The notes: generated by a model not told the origin, from the sequence alone. A stretch of 64,000 bases of DNA from CAVTSA01 sp963790575 (GCA_963790575.1 CAWBPD010000001.1:310001-374000), one strand, 5' to 3'. Numbered from the stretch's first letter, positions 17,180 through 26,020 are shown. Program-made: numbers and translations.

Positions 17180-17698
17180 TCAGTCGAGGTAGGTCACCAC
17201 GTCCGCGAGGGGCGTGCGATCGCGGGGCGCCACCTCGTGGACGGGATGCCCGAGGTGGAGCAATCCCACCGCCTCTTCGTCGGCGGGCAGGTTGATCGCC
17301 GCCCGCCCTTCCGGCGTGTGGATGACCGCGGGCGTCGACCAGAAGCCGGCCAAGCGCCGAGCGTGCGCGGCCAGCAGGACCGCGTAGATCGCGGCCGCGG
17401 TGGCGAGGCGGTCCTCCTCCGCCTGACGCTCATCGCCGGCCTGCGTGGCACTCACCACGATCCGGGTCGGCGCCCGCTCCAGCTTCCGTGAGCTGCCCGC
17501 CTTCAACTCCTCAGCCGCCGCCTTCAACCGCTCCAAGGATGCCGGTCCCAGGACGCGGAACCGCCAGGGGTTCGTCAGGTGGTGATTGGGCGCCCAGCGC
17601 GCGATCTCGAGCAGGCCGTCGATCTCGGACCGGGTCAAGGGGATGGGTTCGTAGAGCTTGTGGGTCCGGCGGGTGCGGATCGCCTCGATGACGTCCAC
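17180..17698 (-). CDS. Nitroreductase family protein (copy 1)
   Basis: 172 aa. Starts MDVIEAIRTRRTHKLYE, the FMN-binding arginine-rich turn of nitroreductases, followed by WAPNHHLTNPWRF and a C-terminal GLLHLGHPVHEV strand. It is short but of normal length for single-domain NAD(P)H-dependent FMN oxidoreductases. It follows zwf directly (start at 17698, zwf stop at 17699), as last gene of the pgi-gnd-zwf operon, so it could use NADPH made by the two pathway dehydrogenases. The substrate is unknown. Copy 2 encodes an identical protein. Confidence 0.75.
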   Translation of the reverse strand: MDVIEAIRTRRTHKLYEPIPLTRSEIDGLLEIARWAPNHHLTNPWRFRVLGPASLERLKAAAEELKAGSSRKLERAPTRIVVSATQAGDERQAEEDRLATAAAIYAVLLAAHARRLAGFWSTPAVIHTPEGRAAINLPADEEAVGLLHLGHPVHEVAPRDRTPLADVVTYLD

Positions 17699-19096
17699 TC
17701 AACCCTCCGTTCGAGGATCGATCCACACCGACTCCGAGTCGAGCAGCCCGCGGGCCTGGACCGGACCCCAGGTTCCGGTCTGGTACGAGACCGCCGGGTC
17801 GTGGTCGCGCAGCACGGCGTCGACCACCTCCCACGCGGCCTCGATCGCGTCCCAGCGGGTGAACAGCTCCTGACTGCCGGCCATCGCGTCGCCCAGCAGC
17901 CGCTCGTAGGGCTGCTCCTCACCCGGTGACGGGTTCTCGTGCAGGGCCAGCTCCTGCTGGTCACCGATGAACTTCTCGCCCGGTCGTTTGACCCGGGCCG
18001 CGAGCGCGATCACCGCGTCGGGGCTGAGGCGGAAGCGGATGTGGTTGCGCTCACTGAGCCCGGTGTCCCGGTCATCCCGGAAGATGTGCGCGGGCGGCGA
18101 TTTCAGGCTCACGACCACCTCGGTCGCCGTGACTGCCAGGTTCTTGCCTGCGCGCAGGTACCAGGGAACGCCCTGCCAGCGCCAGCTGTCGATCTTGAGC
18201 CGGACCGCGGCAAACGTCTCGGTGTCCGAGTGCGGGTCCACGCCCGGCTCTCCCCGATAGCCCTGGAACTGACCCCGGACCAGGTCCTGCCTGCGCAGCG
18301 GCACCATGCCCCGGAACACCTTCGCCTTCTCGTCCCGTGCCGGCTCGATGCCCTTGCCCACCGGTGGCTCGACCGCCAGCAGCGCCACGATCTGGAAGAG
18401 GTGGTTCTGGATCACGTCCCGCAGCGCCCCGGTAACGTCATAGAACTTGCCCCGACCCTGGACGCCGAAGTTCTCCGCCAACGTGATCTGGATCGAGGAG
18501 ATGAAGTTGCGGTTCCAGATCGGCTCCAGGAACGAGTTGGCGAAGCGGAAATAGATGATGTTCTCGATCGTCTCCTTACCCAGGAAGTGGTCGATCCGGT
18601 AGATGGACGACTCCGGGAAGGCTGAGCTCACGACCTTGTTGAGCTTGCGCGCCGATGCCAGGTCCTCTCCGAACGGCTTCTCGACGATCACGCGCGCGTG
18701 GTGGGCGCAATCGCTGTTGTGCAGGCTCTCCACCACGGTGCCGAAGAGTGGGGGCGGGATGGCCAGGTAGTGAGCCGGTGCGGTCGCATTGCCCAGCGTC
18801 TTCCGCAGGGAGGTGAACGTGCTCTGGTCGGTGTAGCTGCCGCTCACGTAGGAGAGGCTTTGCATCAGGTGGCCGTAGGCGGCGCGATCGTCGATGCCCC
18901 CGTGCTCCTCGATCGATTTGGTGGCGCGGTCGCGCAGCTGGTCCACCGTCCATTGGTCGAGCGCCACGCCGATCACCGGATAGGTGAGGCGGCCTCGTTT
19001 GGCCATCGCGTAGAAGGCCGGGAAGATCTGTTTGTAGGCAAGGTCGCCGGTGGCTCCGAAAAAGCAGAGCGCGTCGGCGTGCTCTCCGGTTGCCAT
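17699..19096 (-). CDS. zwf: Glucose-6-phosphate 1-dehydrogenase (copy 1)
   Basis: 465 aa from ATG 19096, which overlaps the gnd TGA by one base (a GTG directly before it is also possible). N-terminal Rossmann motif FFGATGDLAYKQIFPA, the catalytic RIDHFLGKETIENI block, and a C-terminal beta-sheet domain (WQGVPWYLRAGKNL). It oxidises glucose 6-phosphate to 6-phosphogluconolactone and makes NADPH. The gene order pgi-gnd-zwf on the minus strand, with overlaps, points to one transcript for entry into the oxidative pentose phosphate pathway. A 6-phosphogluconolactonase gene is not seen in the unit. Copy 2 differs at one residue (YRGEPG against YREEPG). Confidence 0.9.
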   Translation of the reverse strand: MATGEHADALCFFGATGDLAYKQIFPAFYAMAKRGRLTYPVIGVALDQWTVDQLRDRATKSIEEHGGIDDRAAYGHLMQSLSYVSGSYTDQSTFTSLRKTLGNATAPAHYLAIPPPLFGTVVESLHNSDCAHHARVIVEKPFGEDLASARKLNKVVSSAFPESSIYRIDHFLGKETIENIIYFRFANSFLEPIWNRNFISSIQITLAENFGVQGRGKFYDVTGALRDVIQNHLFQIVALLAVEPPVGKGIEPARDEKAKVFRGMVPLRRQDLVRGQFQGYRGEPGVDPHSDTETFAAVRLKIDSWRWQGVPWYLRAGKNLAVTATEVVVSLKSPPAHIFRDDRDTGLSERNHIRFRLSPDAVIALAARVKRPGEKFIGDQQELALHENPSPGEEQPYERLLGDAMAGSQELFTRWDAIEAAWEVVDAVLRDHDPAVSYQTGTWGPVQARGLLDSESVWIDPRTEG

Positions 19097-20118
19097 CACT
19101 GTCCCGCCCCCGGCTTCTCCTGGTGCCCCCCGAACTGCTTGCGCATCGCCGACAGCAGCTTGTCCGCGAACAGCGCCTCGCCGCGCGACGCGAAGCGAGC
19201 GAAGAGGGCGGCGGAGATGACCGGGGCGGGAACCGCCTCGTCGATCGCGGCCAGCGCGGTCCAGCGGCCCTCGCCGGAGTCCGAGACGCGCCCGGCGAAC
19301 TTCTCGAGTGAGGGGTCCTCGACGAGCGCCGCCGCGGTCAGATCGAGCAGCCAGGAGGCGACCACCGATCCGCGCCGCCAGACCTCGGCCACGGACGCGA
19401 TGTCGATGTCGTACTCGTAGTACCGCGGGTCGCGCAGAGGAGTGGTCTCGGCGTCGATCTCGTCCTGGTGCTTGCCGATGTCGGCGTGGTTGATGATGTT
19501 GAGGCCCTCGCTGTAGGCGGCCATCAACCCGTACTCGATGCCGTTGTGCACCATCTTCACGAAGTGGCCGGCTCCATTCGGCCCGCAGTGCAGGTAGCCC
19601 TGCTCAGGTGCCGAGGGCTCGCCGGTTCGCCCCGGCGTCCGAGCGGCCGTGTCCACACCGGGGGCGATCGTCTTCCAGATCGGGTCCAGGTGTTGGACCA
19701 CGTCGTCTTCGCCGCCGATCATCAGGCAGTAACCGCGGTCCAGGCCCCAGACGCCGCCCGAGGTCCCACAGTCGACGAAGTGGAACCCCTTCGCCTTGAG
19801 CGCGGCGGCCCGGTCGACGTCGTCGCGGTAGTAGGAGTTCCCGCCGTCGATGATGATGTCGCCCGGCTCCAGGTGCTGGGTCAGCGCGTCGATCGTCTGC
19901 TCGGTCACGCCGGCCGGCACCATCACCCAGGCGGCCCGGGGTGCCTCCAGCTTGGCGGCGAACTCGTCCAGCGTGTGCGCCGCAATCGCGCCCTCACCGG
20001 CCAGGGCGTCGATGGCACCCGCGTTGACGTCGTAGACGACGCAGGAGTGCCCGCCCCGCATCAGCCGGCGGACGATGTTCGCCCCCATGCGGCCCAGGCC
20101 GATCATGCCCAGTTGCAT
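19096..20118 (-). CDS. gnd: 6-phosphogluconate dehydrogenase, decarboxylating (copy 1)
   Basis: 340 aa. N-terminal cofactor loop GLGRMGANIVRRL, GNSYYRDD, and the substrate-binding segment FVDCGTSGGVWGL, then MVHNGIEYG with the catalytic Lys/Asn region. At about 340 residues it belongs to the short YqeC/GntZ type, often NAD-preferring, instead of the 470-residue type. It converts 6-phosphogluconate to ribulose 5-phosphate and CO2. A good AGGAGG site lies 7 bp before its start, 33 bp after pgi. The copy at 28.76-29.78 kb encodes the same protein. Confidence 0.9.
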   Translation of the reverse strand: MQLGMIGLGRMGANIVRRLMRGGHSCVVYDVNAGAIDALAGEGAIAAHTLDEFAAKLEAPRAAWVMVPAGVTEQTIDALTQHLEPGDIIIDGGNSYYRDDVDRAAALKAKGFHFVDCGTSGGVWGLDRGYCLMIGGEDDVVQHLDPIWKTIAPGVDTAARTPGRTGEPSAPEQGYLHCGPNGAGHFVKMVHNGIEYGLMAAYSEGLNIINHADIGKHQDEIDAETTPLRDPRYYEYDIDIASVAEVWRRGSVVASWLLDLTAAALVEDPSLEKFAGRVSDSGEGRWTALAAIDEAVPAPVISAALFARFASRGEALFADKLLSAMRKQFGGHQEKPGAGQ

Positions 20119-20151
20119 TGAGTTTCCTCCTCAGATATGTGATCGGTGCGG

Positions 20152-21801
20152 TCAGACCGCGCGGCCGCGCTCGGCCCGATAGCGGCGGATCATCGCGTTC
20201 GTCGAGCCGTCGTGGCGGAGGGCGGGAGGGGTCTCACTCTCGAGCTCCGGAATCACGTTCTCGGCCAGGGCCTTGCCCAGCTCGACGCCCCACTGGTCGA
20301 ACGAGTCGATGTCCCAGATCGTGCCCTGCGTGAACACTTTGTGCTCGTAGAGGGCGATCAGCTGCCCCAGCGTGTTCGGCGTCAGGCGAGGCAGCAGCAT
20401 TGAGGTGGTGGGGTGGTTGCCCCGAAAGACCCGCGCCTTCTGTTGGTAGTCGGGGACGCCCTCCGCCTGGACCTCCTCGAGCGTCTTGCCGAAGGCCAGC
20501 GCCTCGGTCTGGGCGACGAAGTTGGCGAACAGCAGGTCGTGCTGGTTGTCGAGGTCGTGGGCGGGCCGGGCGATCCCGATGAAGTCGGCGGGAATGAGCC
20601 GCGTCCCCTGGTGGATCAGCTGGTAGTACGCGTGCTGACCGTTGGTCCCGGGCTGGCCCCAGAGGATGGGGCCGGTCTGGTAGTCGACCGGCTCCCCCTG
20701 CAGCGTCACCGACTTGCCGTCGCTCTCCATGTCCAGCTGCTGCAGATAGGCGGGGAGTTCCGACAGGTACTGGCTGTAGGGGAGGACGGCCAGCGTTTCA
20801 GCGCCGAAGAAGTTGTTGTACCAGATGCCCACCAGCCCCAACAGCACCGGCACGTTCTGGCGCAGCGGCGTGTGGAGGAAGTGGTCGTCGATGGTGCGGA
20901 AGCCGGCCAGCATGTCGTCGAAGCCCTCGGGGCCGATCGCGATCATGAGCGAGAGCCCGATCGCCGAATCGTACGAGTAGCGGCCTCCGACCCAATCCCA
21001 CATCTCGAACATGTTCGCGGGGTCGATCCCGAACTTCCGCACCCCGGAGGCGTTGGTGGAGACGGCCGCGAAGTGGCGCTCTACGGCGGCTTCGTCATGC
21101 AGCGCGTCGAGAACCCAGGACCGGGCGGCGCCGGCGTTGGCCAGCGTCTCCAGCGTGGTGAAGGTCTTGGAGCAGACGATGAAGAGCGTCTCCGCCGGGT
21201 CCAGACCCTGCAGCGTCTCCCACATCTGGGTCGGGTCCACGTTGGAGACGAAGTGGAAGCTCATCGAGCGGTCGCTGAAGTCCTTCAACGCGACCGTCGC
21301 CATGTGGGGTCCGAGGTCGGAGCCGCCAATCCCGATGTTGACGACGTTCTTGATCCGCTCGCCCGTGTAACCCTTCCACTCGCCGGAGCGGATCCGGTTC
21401 GCGAAGGCGGCCATCCGGCGCCGGACCTGGAAGACCTCTGGGATCACATCCTGGCCGTCGACCAGGATCCGCTCGGTCTCGGGGGCGCGCAGCGCGACAT
21501 GGAGGACGGCCCTCCGCTCGGTGACGTTGATCTTCTCGCCCCGGAACATGGCCTGAGCGCGCTCGGCGACCCCGGCCCGCTCGGCGAGCCTCGCCAGGAG
21601 GTCCAGCGTCTCAGGCAGCAGGCGGTGCTTGGAGAGGTCGACGACGACGTCGCCGGCCTGGAACGTCAGCTTGTCGGCCCGGGACGGGTCGTCCGCGAAG
21701 AGCTGGCGGAGAGGCCGGTCACCAACCTGGTGGCGATGTGCGGCGAGCGCCTTCCACTCGGCGCTCTGGTCGATCGACGCGGTGGCTGCGGATTCCGTCA
21801 T
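20152..21801 (-). CDS. pgi: Glucose-6-phosphate isomerase (copy 1)
   Basis: 549 aa, the normal length for the long bacterial form. Two SIS-type halves: GIGGSDLGPHMATVALKDF, the catalytic glutamate region WDWVGGRYS, and the C-terminal EHKVFTQGTIWDIDSFDQWGV block with LGK. It interconverts glucose 6-phosphate and fructose 6-phosphate. It is the first gene of the pgi-gnd-zwf-nitroreductase transcript, preceded by an AGGAGGACGAC site. The 292-bp gap to the divergent M20 hydrolase holds the promoters and a GC-rich GGCCGGG/CCCGGCC inverted repeat near 21,940. Copy 2 differs at two residues (A14V, V54I region). Confidence 0.9.
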   Translation of the reverse strand: MTESAATASIDQSAEWKALAAHRHQVGDRPLRQLFADDPSRADKLTFQAGDVVVDLSKHRLLPETLDLLARLAERAGVAERAQAMFRGEKINVTERRAVLHVALRAPETERILVDGQDVIPEVFQVRRRMAAFANRIRSGEWKGYTGERIKNVVNIGIGGSDLGPHMATVALKDFSDRSMSFHFVSNVDPTQMWETLQGLDPAETLFIVCSKTFTTLETLANAGAARSWVLDALHDEAAVERHFAAVSTNASGVRKFGIDPANMFEMWDWVGGRYSYDSAIGLSLMIAIGPEGFDDMLAGFRTIDDHFLHTPLRQNVPVLLGLVGIWYNNFFGAETLAVLPYSQYLSELPAYLQQLDMESDGKSVTLQGEPVDYQTGPILWGQPGTNGQHAYYQLIHQGTRLIPADFIGIARPAHDLDNQHDLLFANFVAQTEALAFGKTLEEVQAEGVPDYQQKARVFRGNHPTTSMLLPRLTPNTLGQLIALYEHKVFTQGTIWDIDSFDQWGVELGKALAENVIPELESETPPALRHDGSTNAMIRRYRAERGRAV

Positions 21802-22093
21802 GTCGGTCGTCCTCCTGAATTGGCTGAGGCGAGCCGGGGCCCCGCGGTGGACACCGACACGCGGATACCGACCAGAGTGAGCATGCCACGCCCGCGAACT
21901 CCGACGCGCACCCGTTTACGGCCGATCTGCCGGCCGGGCCGTCCCGGCCGGCGGGGACCGCCTCGTCCGAGGCCGTTCAGCCGCCCGGACCTGGGGGGCT
22001 TCCGGCTCCGGGTAGTGTCAGCATGCGAGCACGGGATCGCCGGGCGGGCCAGAAGGTGGTAACCCGGCTGGGAGGAGAGCACGAGGAGAAGCA

Positions 22094-23308
22094 ATGGCCG
22101 CGGACATCGACGGACCCGCGCTGCTGGCGGACCTGGAGACTTTGAACTCCTTTGGAACCGGTCAGGGACCCGGCATCAACCGGGTCGCCTTCTCGGCCTC
22201 CGACGCGGCGGGCCGCGAGTACGTGGATGGACGGCTGCGAGACCTTGGGCTGGACGTGCGGCGGGACGCGCTCGGTTCCACGATCGCCCGCCTGCCGGGC
22301 GCGGATCCCGGGTTGGCGCCGGTCGGCGTCGGTTCCCATACCGACACGGTGCCGGATGGAGGGCGCTACGACGGCGCGCTGGGGGTGGTGGCCGCCATCG
22401 CCTGCGCGCGGGCTGTGGTCCAGGACGGGATGCCCCTCCAACACCCGCTCGAGGTTCTGAACTTCGTCTCCGAAGAGGCGACGATGGGTGCCGGGTGCCT
22501 GGGCAGCTCCGCCATGGTGCAGGATGTCGACCGGGTCCTGGACGCCTGGGCCTGGGACGGGCGGCCGGTGCGAGACCACCTGCGAGCGGCGGGAGTCGAC
22601 GTGGCGCGCATCGGCGAGGCCCGGCGCTCCCGCGGAGACCTGGTCGCGTACCTCGAGCTCCACATCGAGCAGGGCGCCGTGCTGTGGCGATCGGGGGACC
22701 GGCTCGGCGTGGTCGAAGGCATCGTCGGCATCCGGCGCTACCAAGTCGAGTTCACGGGCGAAGCCAACCACGCGGGGACGACGGCGATGGAGGATCGGCA
22801 CGACGCGCTCGTGATGGCGGCGCCGCTGGTGGGTGCGATCCGGGAGATCTCCCTCGCCTGCGGCATCGTGGGCACCGTCGGGAGCCTGCGCGTGGAACCC
22901 GGGGCGTCCAACGTGGTTCCGGGACGCGTGGTCTTGGAGTGCGAGCTGCGGAGCCTGGAGGAGGCGCGGATGGACGAGGCCGAGGACATGCTGGCGGAGC
23001 GGACGAGAAGAGACGGTGGGACGCTCCTGCGGTCGGGCGCCAAGGAGCCGGTGCGCTGCGACCCGACCCTGCTGGCTGCGCTTGACGAAGTGGCCCGAGG
23101 CTTCGGCGTCGGGGTCCGGCGCCTGCCCAGCGGTGCCGGGCACGACGCGATGTCGATGGCGACGATCTGCGCGGTGGCGATGCTGTTCGTGCCCAGCGAA
23201 CGCGGTATCAGCCACGCCCCCGGGGAGCACACGTCCCCCGAGGACTGCGTGCTCGGCGCCCGGGCGCTGCTGGCGGCGCTGCGAGAGGTCGACCGGCGCC
23301 TCGCCTAG
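22094..23308 (+). CDS. M20 amidohydrolase, N-carbamoyl-L-amino-acid/allantoate hydrolase type (copy 1)
   Basis: 404 aa. Metal ligands are visible in order: H and D in GSHTDTVPDGGRYDGALG, EE in FVSEEATMGAGCLGS, H in LELHIEQGAVL, and H in the C-terminal ISHAPGEHTSPED. The lid contact GEANHAGTTAMEDR and PSGAGHDAMSMA also match. It should hydrolyse a carbamoyl or ureido amide, releasing ammonia and CO2. Copy 1 has EDRHDAL where the family and copy 2 have EDRRDAL. A dense cluster of substitutions separates the copies through the middle and end of the gene. The stop overlaps the convergent VOC gene by 4 bp. Confidence 0.85.
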   Translation: MAADIDGPALLADLETLNSFGTGQGPGINRVAFSASDAAGREYVDGRLRDLGLDVRRDALGSTIARLPGADPGLAPVGVGSHTDTVPDGGRYDGALGVVAAIACARAVVQDGMPLQHPLEVLNFVSEEATMGAGCLGSSAMVQDVDRVLDAWAWDGRPVRDHLRAAGVDVARIGEARRSRGDLVAYLELHIEQGAVLWRSGDRLGVVEGIVGIRRYQVEFTGEANHAGTTAMEDRHDALVMAAPLVGAIREISLACGIVGTVGSLRVEPGASNVVPGRVVLECELRSLEEARMDEAEDMLAERTRRDGGTLLRSGAKEPVRCDPTLLAALDEVARGFGVGVRRLPSGAGHDAMSMATICAVAMLFVPSERGISHAPGEHTSPEDCVLGARALLAALREVDRRLA

Positions 23309-23718
23309 CCGGTCTTCGCCTCCGGCTTGACCGCGTCCTTCTGGATGAACTGGAATTGCACGCCGCCTGAGGTCTCGGGGACGGTCCAGATGTTGACGTT
23401 GGGGCCGATCGTGCGCGGCTCGCTGTTGGCGCGAACGCCGTTGGGGGTCAGCTCGGCGATCGTCTCCTGGAGGTCGTCGACCTGGATCGCGATGTGTTCC
23501 AGGCGCGCCTGGGCATCTCCCAAGCGGGCGGCTCGCCCCTCCTTAGTGAGCGGCTCGATCAGCTCGATCTGCGCGTCGCCGTAGCTGTAGAAGTGCGTGC
23601 GCATGTCCGGGAACTCGCGGGCGGTCGCGAGCTCCATGTGCAGGACATCGCGGAGGAAGGCCCCCATCTGGTCCACACTGTCGACGATCACCGCGATGTG
23701 GTCGAGGCGCTGAGGCAT
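23305..23718 (-). CDS. VOC-family protein, methylmalonyl-CoA epimerase-like (copy 1)
   Basis: 137 aa, one VOC module pair: LDHIAVIVDSVDQMGAFLRDVL at the start, with the first metal His; YGDAQIELIEPL in the middle with an acidic ligand; RLEHIAIQVDDLQETIAEL as second half. The C-terminus GGVQFQFIQKD carries the last acidic-position strand. It resembles epimerases of the methylmalonyl-CoA type but might be a related isomerase or glyoxalase. It converges on the M20 gene with a 4-bp overlap. Copy 2 differs at one residue (TPNGV against TPKGV). Confidence 0.65.
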   Translation of the reverse strand: MPQRLDHIAVIVDSVDQMGAFLRDVLHMELATAREFPDMRTHFYSYGDAQIELIEPLTKEGRAARLGDAQARLEHIAIQVDDLQETIAELTPNGVRANSEPRTIGPNVNIWTVPETSGGVQFQFIQKDAVKPEAKTG

Positions 23719-23856
23719 GGTCGCAATCTAGCCGATCGGCTCGGCCCGGCTGGGGGTGCTGGACGGGGTGGGACGAATGTCCCGTGTCCGGGTCCTGCGG
23801 CGCGCAACACAATGGGGAGAGCCGGCGAGCCGTCAGCAGCCAGATCAGAGGAGGGC

Positions 23857-24117
23857 GTGACAGTGCCCCTGTACATGGATGTCCACGAGTCCTTGCCCGA
23901 GGGGGCGAGCATTGACGACGTTGAGAGGGCGCACGAGGCCGACCTTGCCAAGCAGGGCGAATACGGCGTCAAGTATCTGCGCTATTGGGTCGACGACAAG
24001 GAGGGCAAGGTCTTCTGCCTGGTCGACGCTCCTGACGCGGAGACGGCGGCGCGGGTCCACCGGGAGGCACATGGCCTGGTCGCCGATCGCATCTACGAAG
24101 TGCGCGAAGGCGGTTGA
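23857..24117 (+). CDS. DUF4242 (SCO4226-like) small protein (copy 1)
   Basis: 86 aa from GTG 23857, chosen because AGAGGAGGG lies 2-9 bp upstream and the homologous part begins here (VTVPLYMDVHESLPEG). The ferredoxin-like alpha/beta pattern VKYLRYWVDDKEGKVFCLVDAPDAE is that of DUF4242 proteins, some of which bind nickel. The role is unknown. It ends 41 bp before the convergent tRNA-Thr gene. Copy 2 is identical in protein. Confidence 0.7.
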   Translation: MTVPLYMDVHESLPEGASIDDVERAHEADLAKQGEYGVKYLRYWVDDKEGKVFCLVDAPDAETAARVHREAHGLVADRIYEVREGG

Positions 24118-24158
24118 TCCGCGGCTGCTGGAGCGGTTGGGGGCGGCGACGGATTTGG

Positions 24159-24231
24159 AGCCGGCGACGGGAATCGAACCCATGACCTGCCGCTTACAAG
24201 GCGGCTGCTCTGCCGATTGAGCTACGCCGGC
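24159..24231 (-). tRNA. tRNA-Thr(TGT), copy 1
   Basis: Read on the minus strand: 7-bp acceptor GCCGGCG/CGCCGGC, D arm AGCTCAATCGGCAGAGC, anticodon stem CCGCC with loop CTTGTAA (anticodon TGT, threonine ACA codons), T arm GGGTTCGATTCCC, discriminator T. It is 73 nt long and CCA is not encoded. An identical copy lies at 33823-33895. Confidence 0.95.
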
Positions 24232-24349
24232 GTGTCGGGGCGCCGACCACAACGTAACCGTTTCCCGGCAACCCGGGCCTACCGCGCGCGTTTTAGCGCC
24301 AGGGTGCCGGGAGACGGCCCGATGGGAGACCGTCCGGGTAGGCTCGAGG

Positions 24350-24529
24350 TCAGCTGGCGGGGTTCATGGCCGGTGCGAGGCGCAGCACGCCCACGCCGCG
24401 TCCGCGGGCGCGGTCGCACCGCGTGCAGAAGACGACGTCGTCCAGACCGAGGGGGTGGCCCCCGCGGAGAAGCACCTCGCGAGAGTTTTGGTGGAAGAGC
24501 CAGCAGAAGAAGGGCTTCAGTCGAGGCAT
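24350..24529 (-). CDS. Small 59-aa protein of unknown function (copy 1)
   Basis: 59 aa from ATG 24529, 41 bp after the phhB-like stop on the same strand. It starts MPRLKPFFCWLFHQNSREVLL and has a C-T-R-C pair in VVFCTRCDRARGRGVG, so a small metal site or disulphide is possible. The aromatic-rich start may touch the membrane but is too short for a clear span. Copy 2 keeps the frame with one residue changed (LDD against LGD), which supports coding. No function is proposed. Confidence 0.5.
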   Translation of the reverse strand: MPRLKPFFCWLFHQNSREVLLRGGHPLGLDDVVFCTRCDRARGRGVGVLRLAPAMNPAS

Positions 24530-24570
24530 CGGAGACCCCTCACCCTACCGAGCGCCCCCGCTGGAACGCC

Positions 24571-24930
24571 TTATTGAACGGCGTCGAGCAGCTGGTCGAA
24601 TTTGGCCGCCAGGATGAAGTCGTTGGGGGTGAGCCCCTGGGCCGCGTGCGTGGTGAGGCGGATGGCGAGGCGCCCCCAGCCCACCTCGAGGTCCGGGTGG
24701 TGACCCTCGCTCTCCGCGATCGGAGTCATGCGATCGAGCAGCTGCACCGCGCTCAAGAAGTCCTTCGTCTTCACGGTCCGGGTCAGCTCGTCGCCCTGGG
24801 GGCCGTGTCGCATCGTCCACCGCGGGACTCGCGGCAGCAGCGCGGCGATGTCCTCCGCGCCCAGGGCCGGCGTGCCCCCCTCGCAGGGGACGCAGTGGCG
24901 CTGGCTGAGCTCTTCTGGTTCCTCGCTCAT
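24571..24930 (-). CDS. phhB: Pterin-4a-carbinolamine dehydratase (copy 1)
   Basis: 119 aa from ATG 24930 (MSEEPEEL); a longer in-frame start would extend into the duplication junction and is absent from copy 2. The family signature EGHHPDLEVGWG, then LTTHAAQGLTPNDFILAAKFD, is complete. It dehydrates 4a-hydroxytetrahydrobiopterin during aromatic amino-acid hydroxylation, or moonlights as a coactivator. No phenylalanine hydroxylase gene is in the window. Copy 2 has RQGPQG for RHGPQG. Confidence 0.85.
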   Translation of the reverse strand: MSEEPEELSQRHCVPCEGGTPALGAEDIAALLPRVPRWTMRHGPQGDELTRTVKTKDFLSAVQLLDRMTPIAESEGHHPDLEVGWGRLAIRLTTHAAQGLTPNDFILAAKFDQLLDAVQ

Positions 24931-24976
24931 GGCTCCAGTATCCGCCGGGGCGCCGGAGGGGATGGGCGCCCCGGCC

Positions 24977-25008
24977 ACGAGTGCCGGCATTCGGGGTCTC
25001 CACGGCCA
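24977..25008. other. Junction between the two duplication copies
   Basis: ACGA at 24977-24980 is shared by the left edge of copy 1 (CGCAACGAGTGCC), the right edge of copy 2 (GGCCACGACGGGT) and this joint (GGCCACGAGTGCC). The 4-bp microhomology marks the breakpoint. The joint lies 47 bp upstream of the copy 1 phhB start and 69 bp before the copy 2 aldo/keto reductase. Confidence 0.85.
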
Positions 25009-25048
25009 GCATTCGGGCTTCGGAGTCGTGTCCCTATAGGATCGCGGG

Positions 25049-26011
25049 ATGCGCTATCGCCCTCTCGGCCAGTCAGGCCTGCTCGTCTCCGTCGTCGGAC
25101 TCGGATCCAACCAGTTCGGGGGCCGCCTCGACCTGGGTGGAACGCGGGCGGTGGTCGACGCCGCCCTCGACGCCGGCATCACGCTGATCGACACCTCCGA
25201 CACCTATGGCGGCGGGGGTGGGTCTGAGGAGCTGCTCGGCCGCGTGCTGGAGGGTCACCGTTACGACGTGGTGCTGGCGACCAAGTGGGGCCACCAGAAG
25301 AGCGACATGGGCTACGGGCCGGCGGCGGGACTGAAGGGCGGCCGCGCCTACATGCGGCGGGCGGTGGAGGCATCCCTGCGGCGGCTTCGGACCGACTACA
25401 TCGACCTCTACCAGCTGCACACCCCTGACCCGCTGACCCCGATCGAGGAGACGCTGGCGGCGGGGGACGAGCTCGTCAAGGAGGGGAAGGTCCGCTACCT
25501 CGGCCACTCCAACTTCGCCGGCTGGCAGATCGCGCAGGCGGCGCACGTGGCCGAGGCGGGCGGGTGGACGCCGTTCATCTCGGCCCAGAACCACTACTCG
25601 CTCCTGGAGCGGGACGTCGAGCGCGAGGTGATCCCCGCCTGCGACAACTACGGCCTCGGCATGCTCCCCTTCTTCCCGCTCGCGATGGGGCTGCTCACCG
25701 GCAAGGTGACGCGCGACGGGGGAGCGCCGGAGGGCACCCGCCTCCACGGTCGCGACTCCTATTTGTCCGAGTCCAAGTTCGACCGCGTGGAGGCTCTGCA
25801 GGCGTGGGGCCAGGAGCACGGTCGCTCGCTGCTCGAGATCGCGATCGGTGGCCTCGCCGCGCAGCCAGCGGTGGGCTCGGTGATCGCGGGTGCGACCTCG
25901 CCCGAGCAGGTCCAAGCCAACGCCCAGGCCGGCGAGTGGGAACCGACCGAGGAGGAGCTGGAGGACATCGATCGGCTGGCGCCGTCCAAGGCGCCGGGTC
26001 CCCCGCGGTAG
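25049..26011 (+). CDS. Aldo/keto reductase (copy 2)
   Basis: 320 aa, identical in protein to the copy at 15,385. Differences noticed at the DNA level are silent, such as the threonine codon before YGGG and the ETL leucine region. Its upstream sequence is the duplication junction, so from about 70 bp before the start its promoter context differs from copy 1, which follows the group II intron. Confidence 0.85.
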   Translation: MRYRPLGQSGLLVSVVGLGSNQFGGRLDLGGTRAVVDAALDAGITLIDTSDTYGGGGGSEELLGRVLEGHRYDVVLATKWGHQKSDMGYGPAAGLKGGRAYMRRAVEASLRRLRTDYIDLYQLHTPDPLTPIEETLAAGDELVKEGKVRYLGHSNFAGWQIAQAAHVAEAGGWTPFISAQNHYSLLERDVEREVIPACDNYGLGMLPFFPLAMGLLTGKVTRDGGAPEGTRLHGRDSYLSESKFDRVEALQAWGQEHGRSLLEIAIGGLAAQPAVGSVIAGATSPEQVQANAQAGEWEPTEEELEDIDRLAPSKAPGPPR

Positions 26012-26020
26012 GGTGGAGGC

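Larger units (their letters stand above)
15313..24980 (+). repeat. Tandem duplication copy 1 (9,664-bp period)
   Basis: Every base position from 15313 on corresponds to the position 9,664 bp further right, starting ACGAGTGCCGGC in both copies. The left flank differs (intron end CGCA against GGCC). Copy 1 ends at 24980, where the text runs straight into copy 2. The copies differ by scattered single bases and by two dense clusters (near 16,740-16,850 and 22,430-23,240). Confidence 0.95.

Noticed and set aside
20413..22062. 549-codon plus-strand frame opposite pgi
   Set aside because: Exact antisense of a complete glucose-6-phosphate isomerase gene; composition is that of a shadow frame.
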